DNA of 64,000 bases from assembly GCF_037104765.1 (NCBI RefSeq), contig NZ_JBAWSY010000001.1, positions 434,001 to 498,000 of the forward strand. The letters are read 5' to 3'. Shown piece after piece: positions 8,131 through 15,490 of the stretch (positions within the stretch are counted from its first letter, which is position 1; every line of letters starts with the position of its first letter). The stretch comes from Psychrobacillus mangrovi. GTDB taxonomy: Bacteria > Bacillota > Bacilli > Bacillales_A > Planococcaceae. A program made the position numbers and the translations under genes. Below the pieces are notes generated by a model. It had not been told where the DNA came from. It made no database searches and saw only the letters and a list, made by a program, of their open reading frames with translations.

Positions 8131-8217
8131 GAGCCGATATCATATCTAAACAAAAAGTGGACATTTTTGTTTAGATCATCGAAAAAACTCCTTGACCTTT
8201 TGGTCGAGGGGTTTTTG
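8131..8217 (+). ncRNA. Candidate small RNA between lexA and the accessory region
   Basis: Predicted transcript of about 87 nt starting about 7 bases after TATGAT. It would fold into hairpin 1 at 8145-8175 (12-bp AU-rich stem, 7-base loop) and end in the 14-bp terminator at 8182-8216. I see no ribosome site or open frame of note inside it. Alternatively the two hairpins are only lexA 3' structures and the promoter is fortuitous. No match to a known RNA family was recognised by eye. Confidence 0.4.
8182..8216 (+). terminator. Terminator after lexA / small RNA
   Basis: AAAACTCCTTGACC, loop TTTT, GGTCGAGGGGTTTT with two G-T pairs, then GTTATT. Strong intrinsic terminator. Confidence 0.85.
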
Positions 8218-8420
8218 TTATTATTTTATTACCAAGAGTATAAGTTTGGAATCTAATTCTATTAATATGTGTTTGTCTATAGATTTATTCAAGAAAAGGT
8301 TAAACCTAAAGGAGAAATAATTCGTAAAATGGGAAAACCAACGAATATTTTCTGTTAAATACTACTCTATTTACAAGGGTACTCCACAAAACTAAACTAC
8401 TTAGCTAGAGAATGATCTTG

Positions 8421-8661
8421 TTAAACATTATTACTTTTATCTAGTAAATCTATTCTCCTCTCAAGTTCTTCTATTTTTTTACCTAATCTATTAAGTATAT
8501 AATGTCTCGTATTATTTAATACATGAGCAATCGTTATTGTATTTCAGTTACCATCCATGCTCCTCACACTAGTTACTTTCCCTACTAAAAAGCTCTGACT
8601 ATTTGACTTCGAGAAGGACTAAATCGCGAAGTAATATTCCTTCACAAGGTCTAATAAACAT
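8421..8661 (-). pseudogene. Decayed small gene, one frameshift and one internal stop
   Basis: On the minus strand a good ribosome site (AAGGAGGG) precedes ATG at 8661, giving MFIRPCEGILLRDLVLLEV and then a stop. Shifting frame there restores SNSQSFLVGKVTSVRSMDGN, a TGA stop, then NTITIAHVLNNTRHYILNRL and a charged helical end GKKIEELERRIDLLDKSNNV. Joined, this reads as one protein of about 80 residues with a C-terminal coiled-coil-like helix. I do not recognise the family. The preserved start signal and continuous sense after correction argue for a recently broken gene. Confidence 0.5.
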
Positions 8662-8782
8662 TATTTCCCTCCTTTATATTTATTAAGTTCAGCACTCTAA
8701 GCATCATTCTTTAATAAGAATTGCAATAAAATTGAATAGCCTTTTAAAGTACTTTTTATATTCCCTAAATTTAGACATAAAA

Positions 8783-8816
8783 AATAGTCTCACTCTAATA
8801 AGAGTGAGACTATATC
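8783..8816 (-). terminator. Intrinsic terminator
   Basis: ATAGTCTCACTCT, loop AATA, AGAGTGAGACTAT; followed on the minus strand by TTTTTTATG. It ends leftward transcription and overlaps the last codons of the small ORF at 8790-8984. Confidence 0.78.
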
Positions 8817-8984
8817 TGACAATCTTTTATGAGAAAATTGAAGGGAGATCACATATGTTTCTCTGTATTTATATACCTCAAAACTAAAGAGAATAAACCG
8901 AAAGTTTTTCCAAATGATAATAAAAAAAAATAAAAGGAATAAAATTAAGAAAATAGGGTATTTTTTATATAACTCATATTTCAC
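8790..8984 (-). CDS. Possible small membrane protein
   Basis: 64 residues, not recognised. After MKYELYKKYP comes a very hydrophobic segment (IFLILFLLFFFIIIW, residues 11-25) and a charged remainder. It starts at GTG with only a weak AGGT site. The strongest support is the intrinsic terminator placed exactly at its end. In DNA this AT-rich, Phe/Ile/Lys codons arise by chance, so it may not be a gene. Confidence 0.3.
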   Translation of the reverse strand: MKYELYKKYPIFLILFLLFFFIIIWKNFRFILFSFEVYKYRETYVISLQFSHKRLSDIVSLLLE

Positions 8985-9046
8985 TTAATACCTAACTCTA
9001 AGATTTCTTGTTTTTTAAGTAAAGAAGCTTGGTGGGAGGTGAATAA

Positions 9047-9238
9047 TTGAATAGAGTCTATGGTATTAAAAGCTTAGTAGAGTATCTTGATTCAGTAAAT
9101 TTTCCATTGTCTGAATCAAAAATTGACGATTTAATAATAAAAAAAGAGATACCACATCAAAAACCTCTTTCCACTATGATTGTTTTTAATCTTGAACATA
9201 TTGATTGGTGGATTGAAGAACAGCGATTAAAACCATAG
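9047..9238 (+). CDS. Small protein, possibly excisionase-like DNA-binding
   Basis: 63 residues starting at TTG with an excellent GGGAGGTG site 5 bases upstream. The layout (GIKSLVEYL near the N-terminus, SESKIDDLIIKKEIPHQKP, then VFNLEHIDWWIEEQRLK at the end) recalls helix-turn-helix excisionase or MerR-like modules in which a final helix begins with DxWWIxEQR. That reading is by pattern only. A small hairpin follows the stop. No integrase is nearby, so a role in excision is unsupported. Confidence 0.6.
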   Translation: MNRVYGIKSLVEYLDSVNFPLSESKIDDLIIKKEIPHQKPLSTMIVFNLEHIDWWIEEQRLKP

Positions 9239-9246
9239 TACTATGC

Positions 9247-9265
9247 GCCCTACATTACGTAGGGC
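9247..9265 (+). terminator. Weak hairpin after the 63-residue gene
   Basis: GCCCTAC, loop ATTAC, GTAGGGC, 9 bases after the stop codon. There is no T-run, so termination is uncertain. Confidence 0.4.
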
Positions 9266-9351
9266 ACCTATTATTAATAATCACTATTTCTTTTTCCCTA
9301 AAATTAGTTCATAATTAAAGTATTAAAGAAGTTTTAAAGGAGAAATGACCT

Positions 9352-9513
9352 ATGATATTCATCAAGAATGAACTAAATTATTTATTAGAGGACTATAGAA
9401 ATTGTGAAAATCCTTCTATTAAAGAACAAATTCTAGAAGATATCAATCTATTAAATGAGGCTTTGGCTATTTTACAACTACAAGAACAAGAATCCTATAA
9501 TATACATCAGTAA
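9352..9513 (+). CDS. Small acidic protein of unknown function
   Basis: 53 residues, MIFIKNELNYLLEDYRNCEN to the C-terminal QEQESYNIHQ, preceded by AAAGGAG at 9 bases. It is acidic and would be almost wholly helical (two helices joined at ENPSIKEQ). The size and helical-hairpin layout resemble Spo0E-like phosphatases, but their SQELD motif is absent, so I make no assignment. It lies 113 bases after the preceding small gene in the same direction. Confidence 0.5.
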   Translation: MIFIKNELNYLLEDYRNCENPSIKEQILEDINLLNEALAILQLQEQESYNIHQ

Positions 9514-9535
9514 TTACTCAAAAAAATTTATAATA

Positions 9536-9906
9536 TTATTTAGAGTTATTAAGAACACTCAGGCCAGTCAATAAAGTTTTGGCATCTTCATTTAAGTAAT
9601 ACTCAATATCTTTTCTTACTAGCAGTTCTGGGTTATTTTTAACAGATAATTTCAATCCTCTTATATCAAACTTTGTTGCATAAGAATTTATGGAATAGAT
9701 TACATTCATCTCTTTACGGCTTAAAGAGTTTATAACAGATTGTGTATTGTTTTTTAGTATTTCAAACAATAATCTAGCATTACTCCGTAAAAGATGTCTA
9801 TTTTCACTAATCAATTCTATATTATTTTCCATATAACTTCTAGCTGAAATCAAATCCAGCGTATCATACTTTCATTTATTTTTTTTATTAAATCTTTTAT
9901 ATCCAT
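9536..9906 (-). pseudogene. Frameshifted hypothetical gene
   Basis: The main frame (to 9853) gives about 105 residues with only a TTG start and no ribosome site. Upstream in another frame, GAGGTG and ATG at 9906 give MDIKDLIKKINE before running out. Adding one A to the AAA run near 9872-9874 joins the two as MDIKDLIKKINEKYDTLDLI continuing into SARSYMENNIELISENRHLL and on to GLSVLNNSK. So this is one gene of about 123 residues broken by a 1-base loss. Helical, unknown family. It could be a real pseudogene or a sequencing error in a homopolymer. Confidence 0.55.
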
Positions 9907-10006
9907 TTAACACCTCTAACTTCCTCTATTTATACTATTTAAATATCGGTTTAGACAATTCAATATTAATAGGCGAAATAACTTCTTTATTTTTTTATAT
10001 AATAAA

Positions 10007-10034
10007 AAAGAGCCCCAAAATCAGAGCTCTTATG
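10007..10034 (-). terminator. Terminator of the RsbR-type gene
   Basis: AAGAGC and GCTCTT around a 12-base loop, then CTTTTTTATT on the minus strand, just past the stop. Confidence 0.7.
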
Positions 10035-10039
10035 CTAAA

Positions 10040-10870
10040 TTATTTATGTTTTCTCATAGCTTGTTCTATCGTAGAATGAGTATCTATATTTGAAAAGTCT
10101 ATGCCTAGTTGTACAGTTGTTTGAGCTATACTTGGACGCACCCCTGAAAGACTAGATGTTACTCCAATCAACTTTAATGCATCAATCATATGAAATAATT
10201 GCTGTGCAACCATTGTATCCACAACAGGAACACCGGATAAATCAATATACAAATGACGAATTTGGAAATCCGCACATTGCTTTAATACTTGTTCTAGCAT
10301 CACCTTTGCTCTGTTCGTATCAATCTCACCTACTAACGGCAAAACTGCTGTCTTATTTATTAACTCAATAATGGGTGCACTTAATTCTATTATCATTTCT
10401 TGATGAGCAATTAATCGAATTTCTGTCTGTTTTATGAATTCATTACTAAACTTAAGTATGACTCCGTTAATGGTTTCAATTATTGCACTGTGACACGCAA
10501 ATATTTGTTTAATAGTAAGTTCTTCTGGATACATTTCGACGAATTCTTCTATTAATTCTAAGTATAAATATTGTTGACGAAAGAATTCCCCTACTATCTC
10601 AGTTAACGGTGTTTTCTGATGACCTTCATCTGCTACTATTGATTCCACAAAATCATCAAAAATTTCTAAAAATGTTTCATTTGGCTCATTAAACAAATGA
10701 ACAAATTTTTCTTGGAATCTATGATTTTGATGTTTTAGCTTATCTATTTCTTCTTGTTCTAAAGTACTATAAATTCCTATTTGATCTTTATTAAGTGTTG
10801 CGTACCAACGTTCAGTTATTAACCAAGTTCTTTCGCTTAGAAAGTCATATAGTAATTTATTGCGAATCAT
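10040..10870 (-). CDS. RsbR-type stressosome sensor (STAS domain)
   Basis: Co-antagonist of the RsbR family, which forms stressosomes with RsbS and releases RsbT to start the sigma-B cascade. 276 residues: an N-terminal helical sensor region (1 to about 155) and a C-terminal STAS domain (about 160-276). The kinase-target threonines of RsbRA appear conserved as the Thr of PVVDTMVAQQ and the following GVRPSIAQTTVQLGI segment. AGGAGG precedes the ATG by 7 bases. It stands alone with its own terminator; rsbS, rsbT and sigB are not in the window, as for the unlinked RsbR paralogues of B. subtilis. Confidence 0.85.
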   Translation of the reverse strand: MIRNKLLYDFLSERTWLITERWYATLNKDQIGIYSTLEQEEIDKLKHQNHRFQEKFVHLFNEPNETFLEIFDDFVESIVADEGHQKTPLTEIVGEFFRQQYLYLELIEEFVEMYPEELTIKQIFACHSAIIETINGVILKFSNEFIKQTEIRLIAHQEMIIELSAPIIELINKTAVLPLVGEIDTNRAKVMLEQVLKQCADFQIRHLYIDLSGVPVVDTMVAQQLFHMIDALKLIGVTSSLSGVRPSIAQTTVQLGIDFSNIDTHSTIEQAMRKHK

Positions 10871-11155
10871 TCGTGATCCTCCTACTTTATTATTGCTATA
10901 TACTCAAGTATAACAAATACCATTGATTTTGATATATTTTAAAAAAATAATGATTTTCACATACTTTCCTTGTTTAATAGCTCACAAACACTATATGAGT
11001 TTCTTCGAAAATCTCAGATTGCTTTCTCCATTCAGTTCAACATATATCGGAATCGATAAATCATCCCGTGCTAAGTATTATGATGTTCTAGAAATCACCA
11101 AGGCAGCTTAAAAGTAATTCCTACCTCCAGCTAAAGCACAAAACTTCGCAAGCTT
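10871..11155. other. Gene-free stretch
   Basis: AT-rich spacer of 285 bases between two minus-strand genes. The only sense-like stretch is a plus-strand tail ending GIDKSSRAKYYDVLEITKAA at 11111; it has no start signal and is at best a gene remnant. Confidence 0.4.
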
Positions 11156-11812
11156 CTAATAATCTTCGGATAAAAAAGTATCTATGTCAGTAATAATATC
11201 TTTTAAAATATCTATTGAAATTATACTGTCACTATTATGGTCAAGACTATGATTTGCACTAGGAATTAATTTCGACATTAAATTTGTATTTTGTTTCAAT
11301 CTACCAAATAACTCCTCAGAATAAATTTCATCCTCATCCCCTATTATGCAAAACCCTTTGTTTCCACTATTAACTATAGTATCTATAACTTCGTCTAAAT
11401 TTAATAAAGGAGTTAACCATATTACTTTAGATTCCTTAAACTTTTCTCTTCGTAATTCTGAGCTCATAGCTATTGTTCCTAAGGATTTCCCTATAAAATA
11501 AAAATTTTTGTAAGTGTTAGTTTCTAATACCGTATCTATAACTAATCTTGAATCTATTTTAACTGCTTTGATAATCTCTTCTTTGCTAAATTCATGATAA
11601 AGATCTGCTTTATAAGAATAATTGATTTCTAAAATATCTTTATTATTATTAAAAAGAATTCCACTTGTATAATGAAAAACTGGGCTATTTACCGTGTAAC
11701 CTGAACCTGGTAGAAATATGTATAAGTCCTGCGAGTCTTCAGTTTTACCGTAGAGTTTATAAGGAATTTTTATCCCTTTATATCCCTCAATACTCTTACT
11801 TATGAATTTCAT
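11156..11812 (-). CDS. Alpha/beta hydrolase-like protein
   Basis: Probable serine hydrolase of unknown substrate. 218 residues, short for the fold. A nucleophile elbow GKSLGT lies near residue 110, a candidate acid in GDEDEIY near 158, and the last-strand His in SANHSL near 188. The N-terminal LFLPGSGYTVNSP-like stretch (here YIFLPGSGYTVNSP) supplies an oxyanion loop. It resembles small dienelactone-hydrolase-like or KAT-like proteins of Firmicutes. AGGGAGG precedes the ATG. It is separated from neighbours by more than 200 bases and is likely monocistronic. Confidence 0.68.
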   Translation of the reverse strand: MKFISKSIEGYKGIKIPYKLYGKTEDSQDLYIFLPGSGYTVNSPVFHYTSGILFNNNKDILEINYSYKADLYHEFSKEEIIKAVKIDSRLVIDTVLETNTYKNFYFIGKSLGTIAMSSELRREKFKESKVIWLTPLLNLDEVIDTIVNSGNKGFCIIGDEDEIYSEELFGRLKQNTNLMSKLIPSANHSLDHNSDSIISIDILKDIITDIDTFLSEDY

Positions 11813-12024
11813 CTCAAAAGCCTCCCTCTTATAGTAACTTCTACAAACCCTACCCTTTCTGAATTCTGTTTTGTATCATAAAATACATTCTTCATCTAAA
11901 CAGCAAATTTAGAATATTGCTTAATTATTTATTTACTATTAAACTAGTAAATCCATATAGCCAGGTAGTTGAAGTTCATTTATTTAGCCACTTCACAATT
12001 GAGAGAAGTAACAATTAACCGTTA

Positions 12025-12411
12025 TTATTTTACAAAACCATGCACTCTAATGATATTATTCTCTAAATCACTCAAATAAAATTCATAGTAATTAAACACG
12101 GGATTTTGTATCTCTTCTACCTGAACACCTTTTTCTTTAAAAATCCGGTATGTCTCAAAAATATCATCGCTTTGCAAATCCAATGTAGAGCTTTTAGGTA
12201 ACTCATTCTTCTCATTTGCTTTATAACGATTACTAATTGCAAGTTTTGTAAGTTGATTTATAGAGAAGAAGTAAGCGACATCAATATTGCTTGTCGGTTT
12301 CATCCCTAAAAGGTCTGAATACCATTCTACTGCACTAAGCAAATCCTCAACAAAATGCCATATAACTACCTTTCCATTAATAGCATTGCTCTTACTAAAT
12401 GTTTTTGTCAT
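12025..12411 (-). CDS. VOC superfamily (glyoxalase/dioxygenase-like) protein
   Basis: 128 residues in the paired beta-alpha-beta-beta-beta arrangement of the vicinal oxygen chelate fold. Typical signs are WHFVEDLLSAVEWYSDLLGMKP near the N-terminus (shortened: VEWYSDLLGM), LDLQSDDIFETYRIFKEKG in the middle and an end strand YEFYLSDLENNIIRVHGF. The classic metal ligands are only partly present (a His near residue 19 and Glu in YEFYL). Substrate unknown. It starts behind AGGGATTAGGA. Confidence 0.7.
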   Translation of the reverse strand: MTKTFSKSNAINGKVVIWHFVEDLLSAVEWYSDLLGMKPTSNIDVAYFFSINQLTKLAISNRYKANEKNELPKSSTLDLQSDDIFETYRIFKEKGVQVEEIQNPVFNYYEFYLSDLENNIIRVHGFVK

Positions 12412-12531
12412 TCCTAATCCCTCATTCTATAATTAAATTTCATAAGATATTCTCTTAAATTAAATAAAATACCTTTAATAGATCTAAATAATTTTTATTT
12501 GAAAGACAAATAATCCAAAATGTATAACTCA

Positions 12532-12559
12532 AACCAAATATAAAAACATACATATGCTA
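12532..12559 (+). promoter_or_regulatory. Possible sigma-K promoter of the cupin gene
   Basis: AACC at 12532-12535 and CATATGCTA at 12551-12559 (consensus CATAnnnTA), spaced 15-16 bases, fit mother-cell sigma-K. Transcription would begin near 12566, which excludes the GTG at 12567 as a start codon. Confidence 0.4.
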
Positions 12560-12617
12560 ACAAAATGTGCTTTTGAAGCACAACCATTTAAGGAAGGATG
12601 TTAGTATTAGTTCGAAT

Positions 12618-13265
12618 ATGGATTACACCTCGTCAAATAAACAGTTCACTTTTGATGTAAATAAAAGTCCACTTTTCAAGAAAGATAAAAATAATTTTAT
12701 TAATGTACTTGGTATTAAGCAGTTAAATACATTACAAAATGTGTCTTTACTTGATATTTTTCTTAGCAAGAGTAATGTAGTCGAGCCTCATTACCATCAA
12801 AATGCAGCAGAACTTGTTTATTGTATTTCTGGAGCAGCTACTGTTTCTTTATTGAACCCTTATACAAAAAAGATCCAAAACTATCCAATAACACCTGGAC
12901 AGGTAGCAAACATTCCTCAAGGTTGGTGGCATTATGAAATTGCTACTGTCGATAACACACATCTATTAGCTATTTTTGATGCTCCAACTCCTGAGGTAAT
13001 TTTAGGTTCTGATATCTTAAAATTTACACCATCTAACATCATGGCGCATACGTATTGTATGGATGAAAATCAATGGAAAGAGGCAATTGCCCCTGTACAA
13101 CCTTCCACCTATATTGGACCTCCTAAAGGCTGTAAAAGAGCAAAAGAGAAATCTTCTAAACAACACTCTCAACATAAGAATACTCAGGAGTATCAATATT
13201 ATCCTTACCCTACTCCTTATCCATTTCATTATAATTATCCTTGTGGCCCAATTCCTTTTTCTTAG
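12618..13265 (+). CDS. Cupin protein with Tyr/Pro-rich tail, possible spore coat component
   Basis: About 215 residues. The central cupin has EPHYHQNAAELVYCISGAA (metal ligands His, His, Glu) and a second motif PGQVANIPQGWWHYEIA (His), the pattern of germin/oxalate-decarboxylase-like enzymes. The C-terminus leaves the fold with a basic linker (KRAKEKSSKQHSQHKN) and a Tyr/Pro-rich end (YQYYPYPTPYPFHYNYP) typical of coat proteins. The start is uncertain: ATG at 12618 has no close ribosome site, while AGGAAGG suits an ATT at 12606. A sigma-K-like promoter supports late sporulation expression. Enzyme activity is not known. Confidence 0.65.
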   Translation: MDYTSSNKQFTFDVNKSPLFKKDKNNFINVLGIKQLNTLQNVSLLDIFLSKSNVVEPHYHQNAAELVYCISGAATVSLLNPYTKKIQNYPITPGQVANIPQGWWHYEIATVDNTHLLAIFDAPTPEVILGSDILKFTPSNIMAHTYCMDENQWKEAIAPVQPSTYIGPPKGCKRAKEKSSKQHSQHKNTQEYQYYPYPTPYPFHYNYPCGPIPFS

Positions 13266-13626
13266 AAAATATAAATTGCTTTAATGAAACCTTCATGCGA
13301 AGGGACTTTCTTTAGTCTTGGATAAATAAAAAAATGACCATGTGGACGTTCTTTAAAAAAATTTATTATCAATTGCGTTTTTTATAATTAATTAGGTTCC
13401 CTCTAGCATACAATGCCTCGCCTTTTATCAAATCTTAGCAGAAGTGTATAGTCACATAGCCTAATACTTTTTTATAATAGAAATAAGCTATTTATAACAG
13501 GAGGTGCGCCTCAACCCATCCTCCTGTTAGTTCAGAAAAATTTGTATTTATAACTAAGCAAATGAACCAGTCGGTGAAAAATGAATTACATAGGATGAAC
13601 TATCTAACAAACGGGAGGTGTATAAA
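13266..13626. other. Gene-free stretch with two hairpins
   Basis: No convincing frame. It holds a weak terminator-like hairpin just after the cupin gene (CCTTC-ATGC-GAAGG, 13291-13304, followed by ACTTTCTTT) and a 9-bp hairpin at 13496-13528. Confidence 0.5.
13496..13528. other. 9-bp hairpin containing a GGAGG sequence
   Basis: AACAGGAGG pairs with CCTCCTGTT over a 15-base loop. No T-run follows on the plus strand, so it is not an ordinary terminator. It lies about 100 bases before yjcZ. Confidence 0.45.
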
Positions 13627-13788
13627 ATGGGTTATGATTGTAATCCATGTTACGGGTACGGGTATGGACCTGAGTATAATAGACCATACGGATCAGGATT
13701 CGCTTTAATTGTTGTTTTATTTATTCTATTGATTATCATTGGCGCAAGTTTCGTAAACCATGGTAGATATGGTGGCGACGATTGCTAA
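13627..13788 (+). CDS. yjcZ: YjcZ family sporulation protein
   Basis: Tiny membrane peptide of the YjcZ/SscA type, associated with the spore in Bacillus. The 53 residues begin MGYDCNPCYGYGYGPEY and carry the diagnostic hydrophobic core FALIVVLFILLIIIGASF (residues about 26-43), ending in a short Gly/Asp tail. GGGAGGTG lies 7 bases before the ATG. A terminator follows. SscA of B. subtilis is needed for coat assembly and germination; whether this copy has that role is inferred from its family only. Confidence 0.88.
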   Translation: MGYDCNPCYGYGYGPEYNRPYGSGFALIVVLFILLIIIGASFVNHGRYGGDDC

Positions 13789-13815
13789 ATATCCGTATAA
13801 CTAACTTTTCATCAG

Positions 13816-13838
13816 AGACAGGTGTCTTTTACCTGTCT
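13816..13838 (+). terminator. yjcZ terminator
   Basis: AGACAGGT, loop GTCTTTT, ACCTGTCT, about 27 bases after the stop. T-run is short. Confidence 0.7.
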
Positions 13839-14050
13839 TATAAATATTTATACCACCCCACTCTCACTTGAGCTTGTTTACCAAATACAAATCGATTGCA
13901 TCTTTAACAAATTCAAACCTCAATTTTTATTCCATTATGTTTTTTAAATTATTAATTTCTCTTTCTGATAATAATTTGAATAGTCATAAATCCTTTTATT
14001 CCATCTAATTTTCTATATCTTGTATAATAAAAAAGCTATACTTCAAAATC
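13839..14050. other. Gene-free AT-rich spacer ahead of the IS
   Basis: No frame with a start signal. Its last 20 bases hold the left half of the terminator interrupted by the insertion sequence. Confidence 0.5.
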
Positions 14051-14081
14051 TGATCTGACCCAATAAAGTTAGACAAAAAAG

Positions 14082-14891
14082 TTAGGCAACTTCTAAGATC
14101 TGAGTTCGGTATTCTACCGGACTTAGGTCTTTTAATTTTGCCTTCATTCTTTTGTGATTATAATACTCGATATATTCATGCAGTTCTCGTTCAAAATGCT
14201 CTATATTCTCGAACTCCTGTAGATAAAGAAGCTCCGACTTTAACAAGCCAAAGAAGTTCTCTATGACTGCATTATCTAAACAATTACCCTTGCGGGACAT
14301 ACTTTGTTTTATATGGTGGCGTTCTAAAGTCTTATGATACTTCTTCATTTGATAGTGCCACCCTTGATCTGAATGCAGAATCACTTCATCTCTTGGATTT
14401 AATCGTCGGATTGCCTCCTCTAACATATCACCCACAAGTTGATAGACTGGACGGTTCATTACCTTATAAGCAATAATTTCACCATTGCACAAGTCCAAAA
14501 CTGGTGATAGGTAACGTTTCTCCCCGAAGAGATGAAATTCCGTTACATCCGTCACCCATTTTTCATTCATTTTGTCTGCCTGGAAATCACGATTCAGTAA
14601 ATTAGATGCGATTCTACCTACTTTTCCTCGATAGGAACGATACTTTTTCATTCGAACCATACATTTTAAGCCCATTTCATTCATCAATCTGTTGATCGTC
14701 TTCGGATCATGACAAATGTTCTTTTTTACTAATTCTTTAGCGATGCGACGATAGCCATAGCGCCCTTTATGTTCATGATAGATCACTTCAATCGCTGTTT
14801 TTGTCGTCGCGTATTTATCTTCACGTTGTAATCTTTTCTCCCAGTAATAGTACGTGCTACGTGGAATGTCAGCGACTTTAACCAGTTCCAC
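14082..14891 (-). CDS. IS3-family transposase OrfB
   Basis: DDE transposase half, normally made as an OrfA-OrfB fusion by frameshifting. The 269 residues shown begin at a GTG; the open frame extends further upstream to about 14960, adding KAQVIFELNSEFDV before it, so the displayed start is not the true one. Motifs: RSTYYYWEKR at the front, an HTH_21-like GRYGYRRIAKEL, the first Asp in WVTDVTEF, the second in LHSDQGWHYQ, and the Glu of DNAVIENFFGLLK, ending with LSPVEYRTQ. All three acidic residues are present. Confidence 0.92.
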   Translation of the reverse strand: MELVKVADIPRSTYYYWEKRLQREDKYATTKTAIEVIYHEHKGRYGYRRIAKELVKKNICHDPKTINRLMNEMGLKCMVRMKKYRSYRGKVGRIASNLLNRDFQADKMNEKWVTDVTEFHLFGEKRYLSPVLDLCNGEIIAYKVMNRPVYQLVGDMLEEAIRRLNPRDEVILHSDQGWHYQMKKYHKTLERHHIKQSMSRKGNCLDNAVIENFFGLLKSELLYLQEFENIEHFERELHEYIEYYNHKRMKAKLKDLSPVEYRTQILEVA

Positions 14892-14920
14892 TACATCAAA
14901 CTCAGAATTTAGTTCAAAAA

Positions 14921-15442
14921 TTACTTGCGCTTTGATCTTGTTTGTAATTTTTCCTGTTCGTGAACTAAAGCATTCAACTTTTTTAGGTAGGCATTCTCCA
15001 TACGTAAACGCTCATTCTCAGCTCGTAGAGCTTCCATAGACTCTTCAACTGGAGATTTTGCTTTGGTATTTGGTTCTTTTTCTTTTTTCATTGTGGGACG
15101 CCCCTTTTTCTTTTGTTCTAGGGCATTAATTCCTCCTCGCTCAAACTTATTTCTCCAATTCCTAATCATCCCCGGAGAGGATATGTTGAAAATAGCTGCC
15201 GCGTCATAAGAGGATGTGCCCGTTTCGTTCATATAATTAAGTACATCCATTTTAAACTGCAGTGAATAGCTTGTATAGTTTTTTAAGAAAGCTTCGATTC
15301 CTTGTTGTTCATAAAGGCGAATCCATCCGCTCACAATACTTTTATTTACCTGTACCTCTTGAGCAATCTGTGAGATAGATTCATGACCATTTAAAAATCG
15401 TAAAACAATCTTAATTCTTTCTTCTGCTGTAAATTTAGACAT
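14921..15442 (-). CDS. IS3-family transposase OrfA
   Basis: DNA-binding half of the transposase, 173 residues. It contains two helix-turn-helix segments (RIKIVLRFLNGHESISQIAQE and a second around SSYDAAAIFNISSPGMIRNW; both shortened here to their cores) and a C-terminal leucine-zipper-like helix (ESMEALRAENERLRMENAYL) used for multimerisation. Its stop overlaps the OrfB frame by a -1 shift; an A5 run on the minus strand (14948-14952) is a plausible slip site. The likely ribosome site, GGGGG just upstream of ATG, lies in the stem of the hairpin at 15452-15490. Confidence 0.88.
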   Translation of the reverse strand: MSKFTAEERIKIVLRFLNGHESISQIAQEVQVNKSIVSGWIRLYEQQGIEAFLKNYTSYSLQFKMDVLNYMNETGTSSYDAAAIFNISSPGMIRNWRNKFERGGINALEQKKKGRPTMKKEKEPNTKAKSPVEESMEALRAENERLRMENAYLKKLNALVHEQEKLQTRSKRK

Positions 15443-15444
15443 TA

Positions 15445-15490
15445 AAAAAACCCCCGTAAATGTTAGATTTTGTGTCTAACATTTACGGGG
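15445..15490 (-). terminator. Terminator carried inside the IS, upstream of orfA
   Basis: A perfect 16-bp stem (15452-15467 with 15475-15490, 7-base loop) followed on the minus strand by GT7A. It would stop transcripts entering from yitT before they reach the transposase, and it hides the GGGGG site of orfA. Confidence 0.82.

Noticed and set aside
10923..11111. Plus-strand ORF ending GIDKSSRAKYYDVLEITKAA
   Set aside because: No ribosome site and an AT-driven N-terminal part; the tail might be a gene remnant, but nothing else of a gene is visible.
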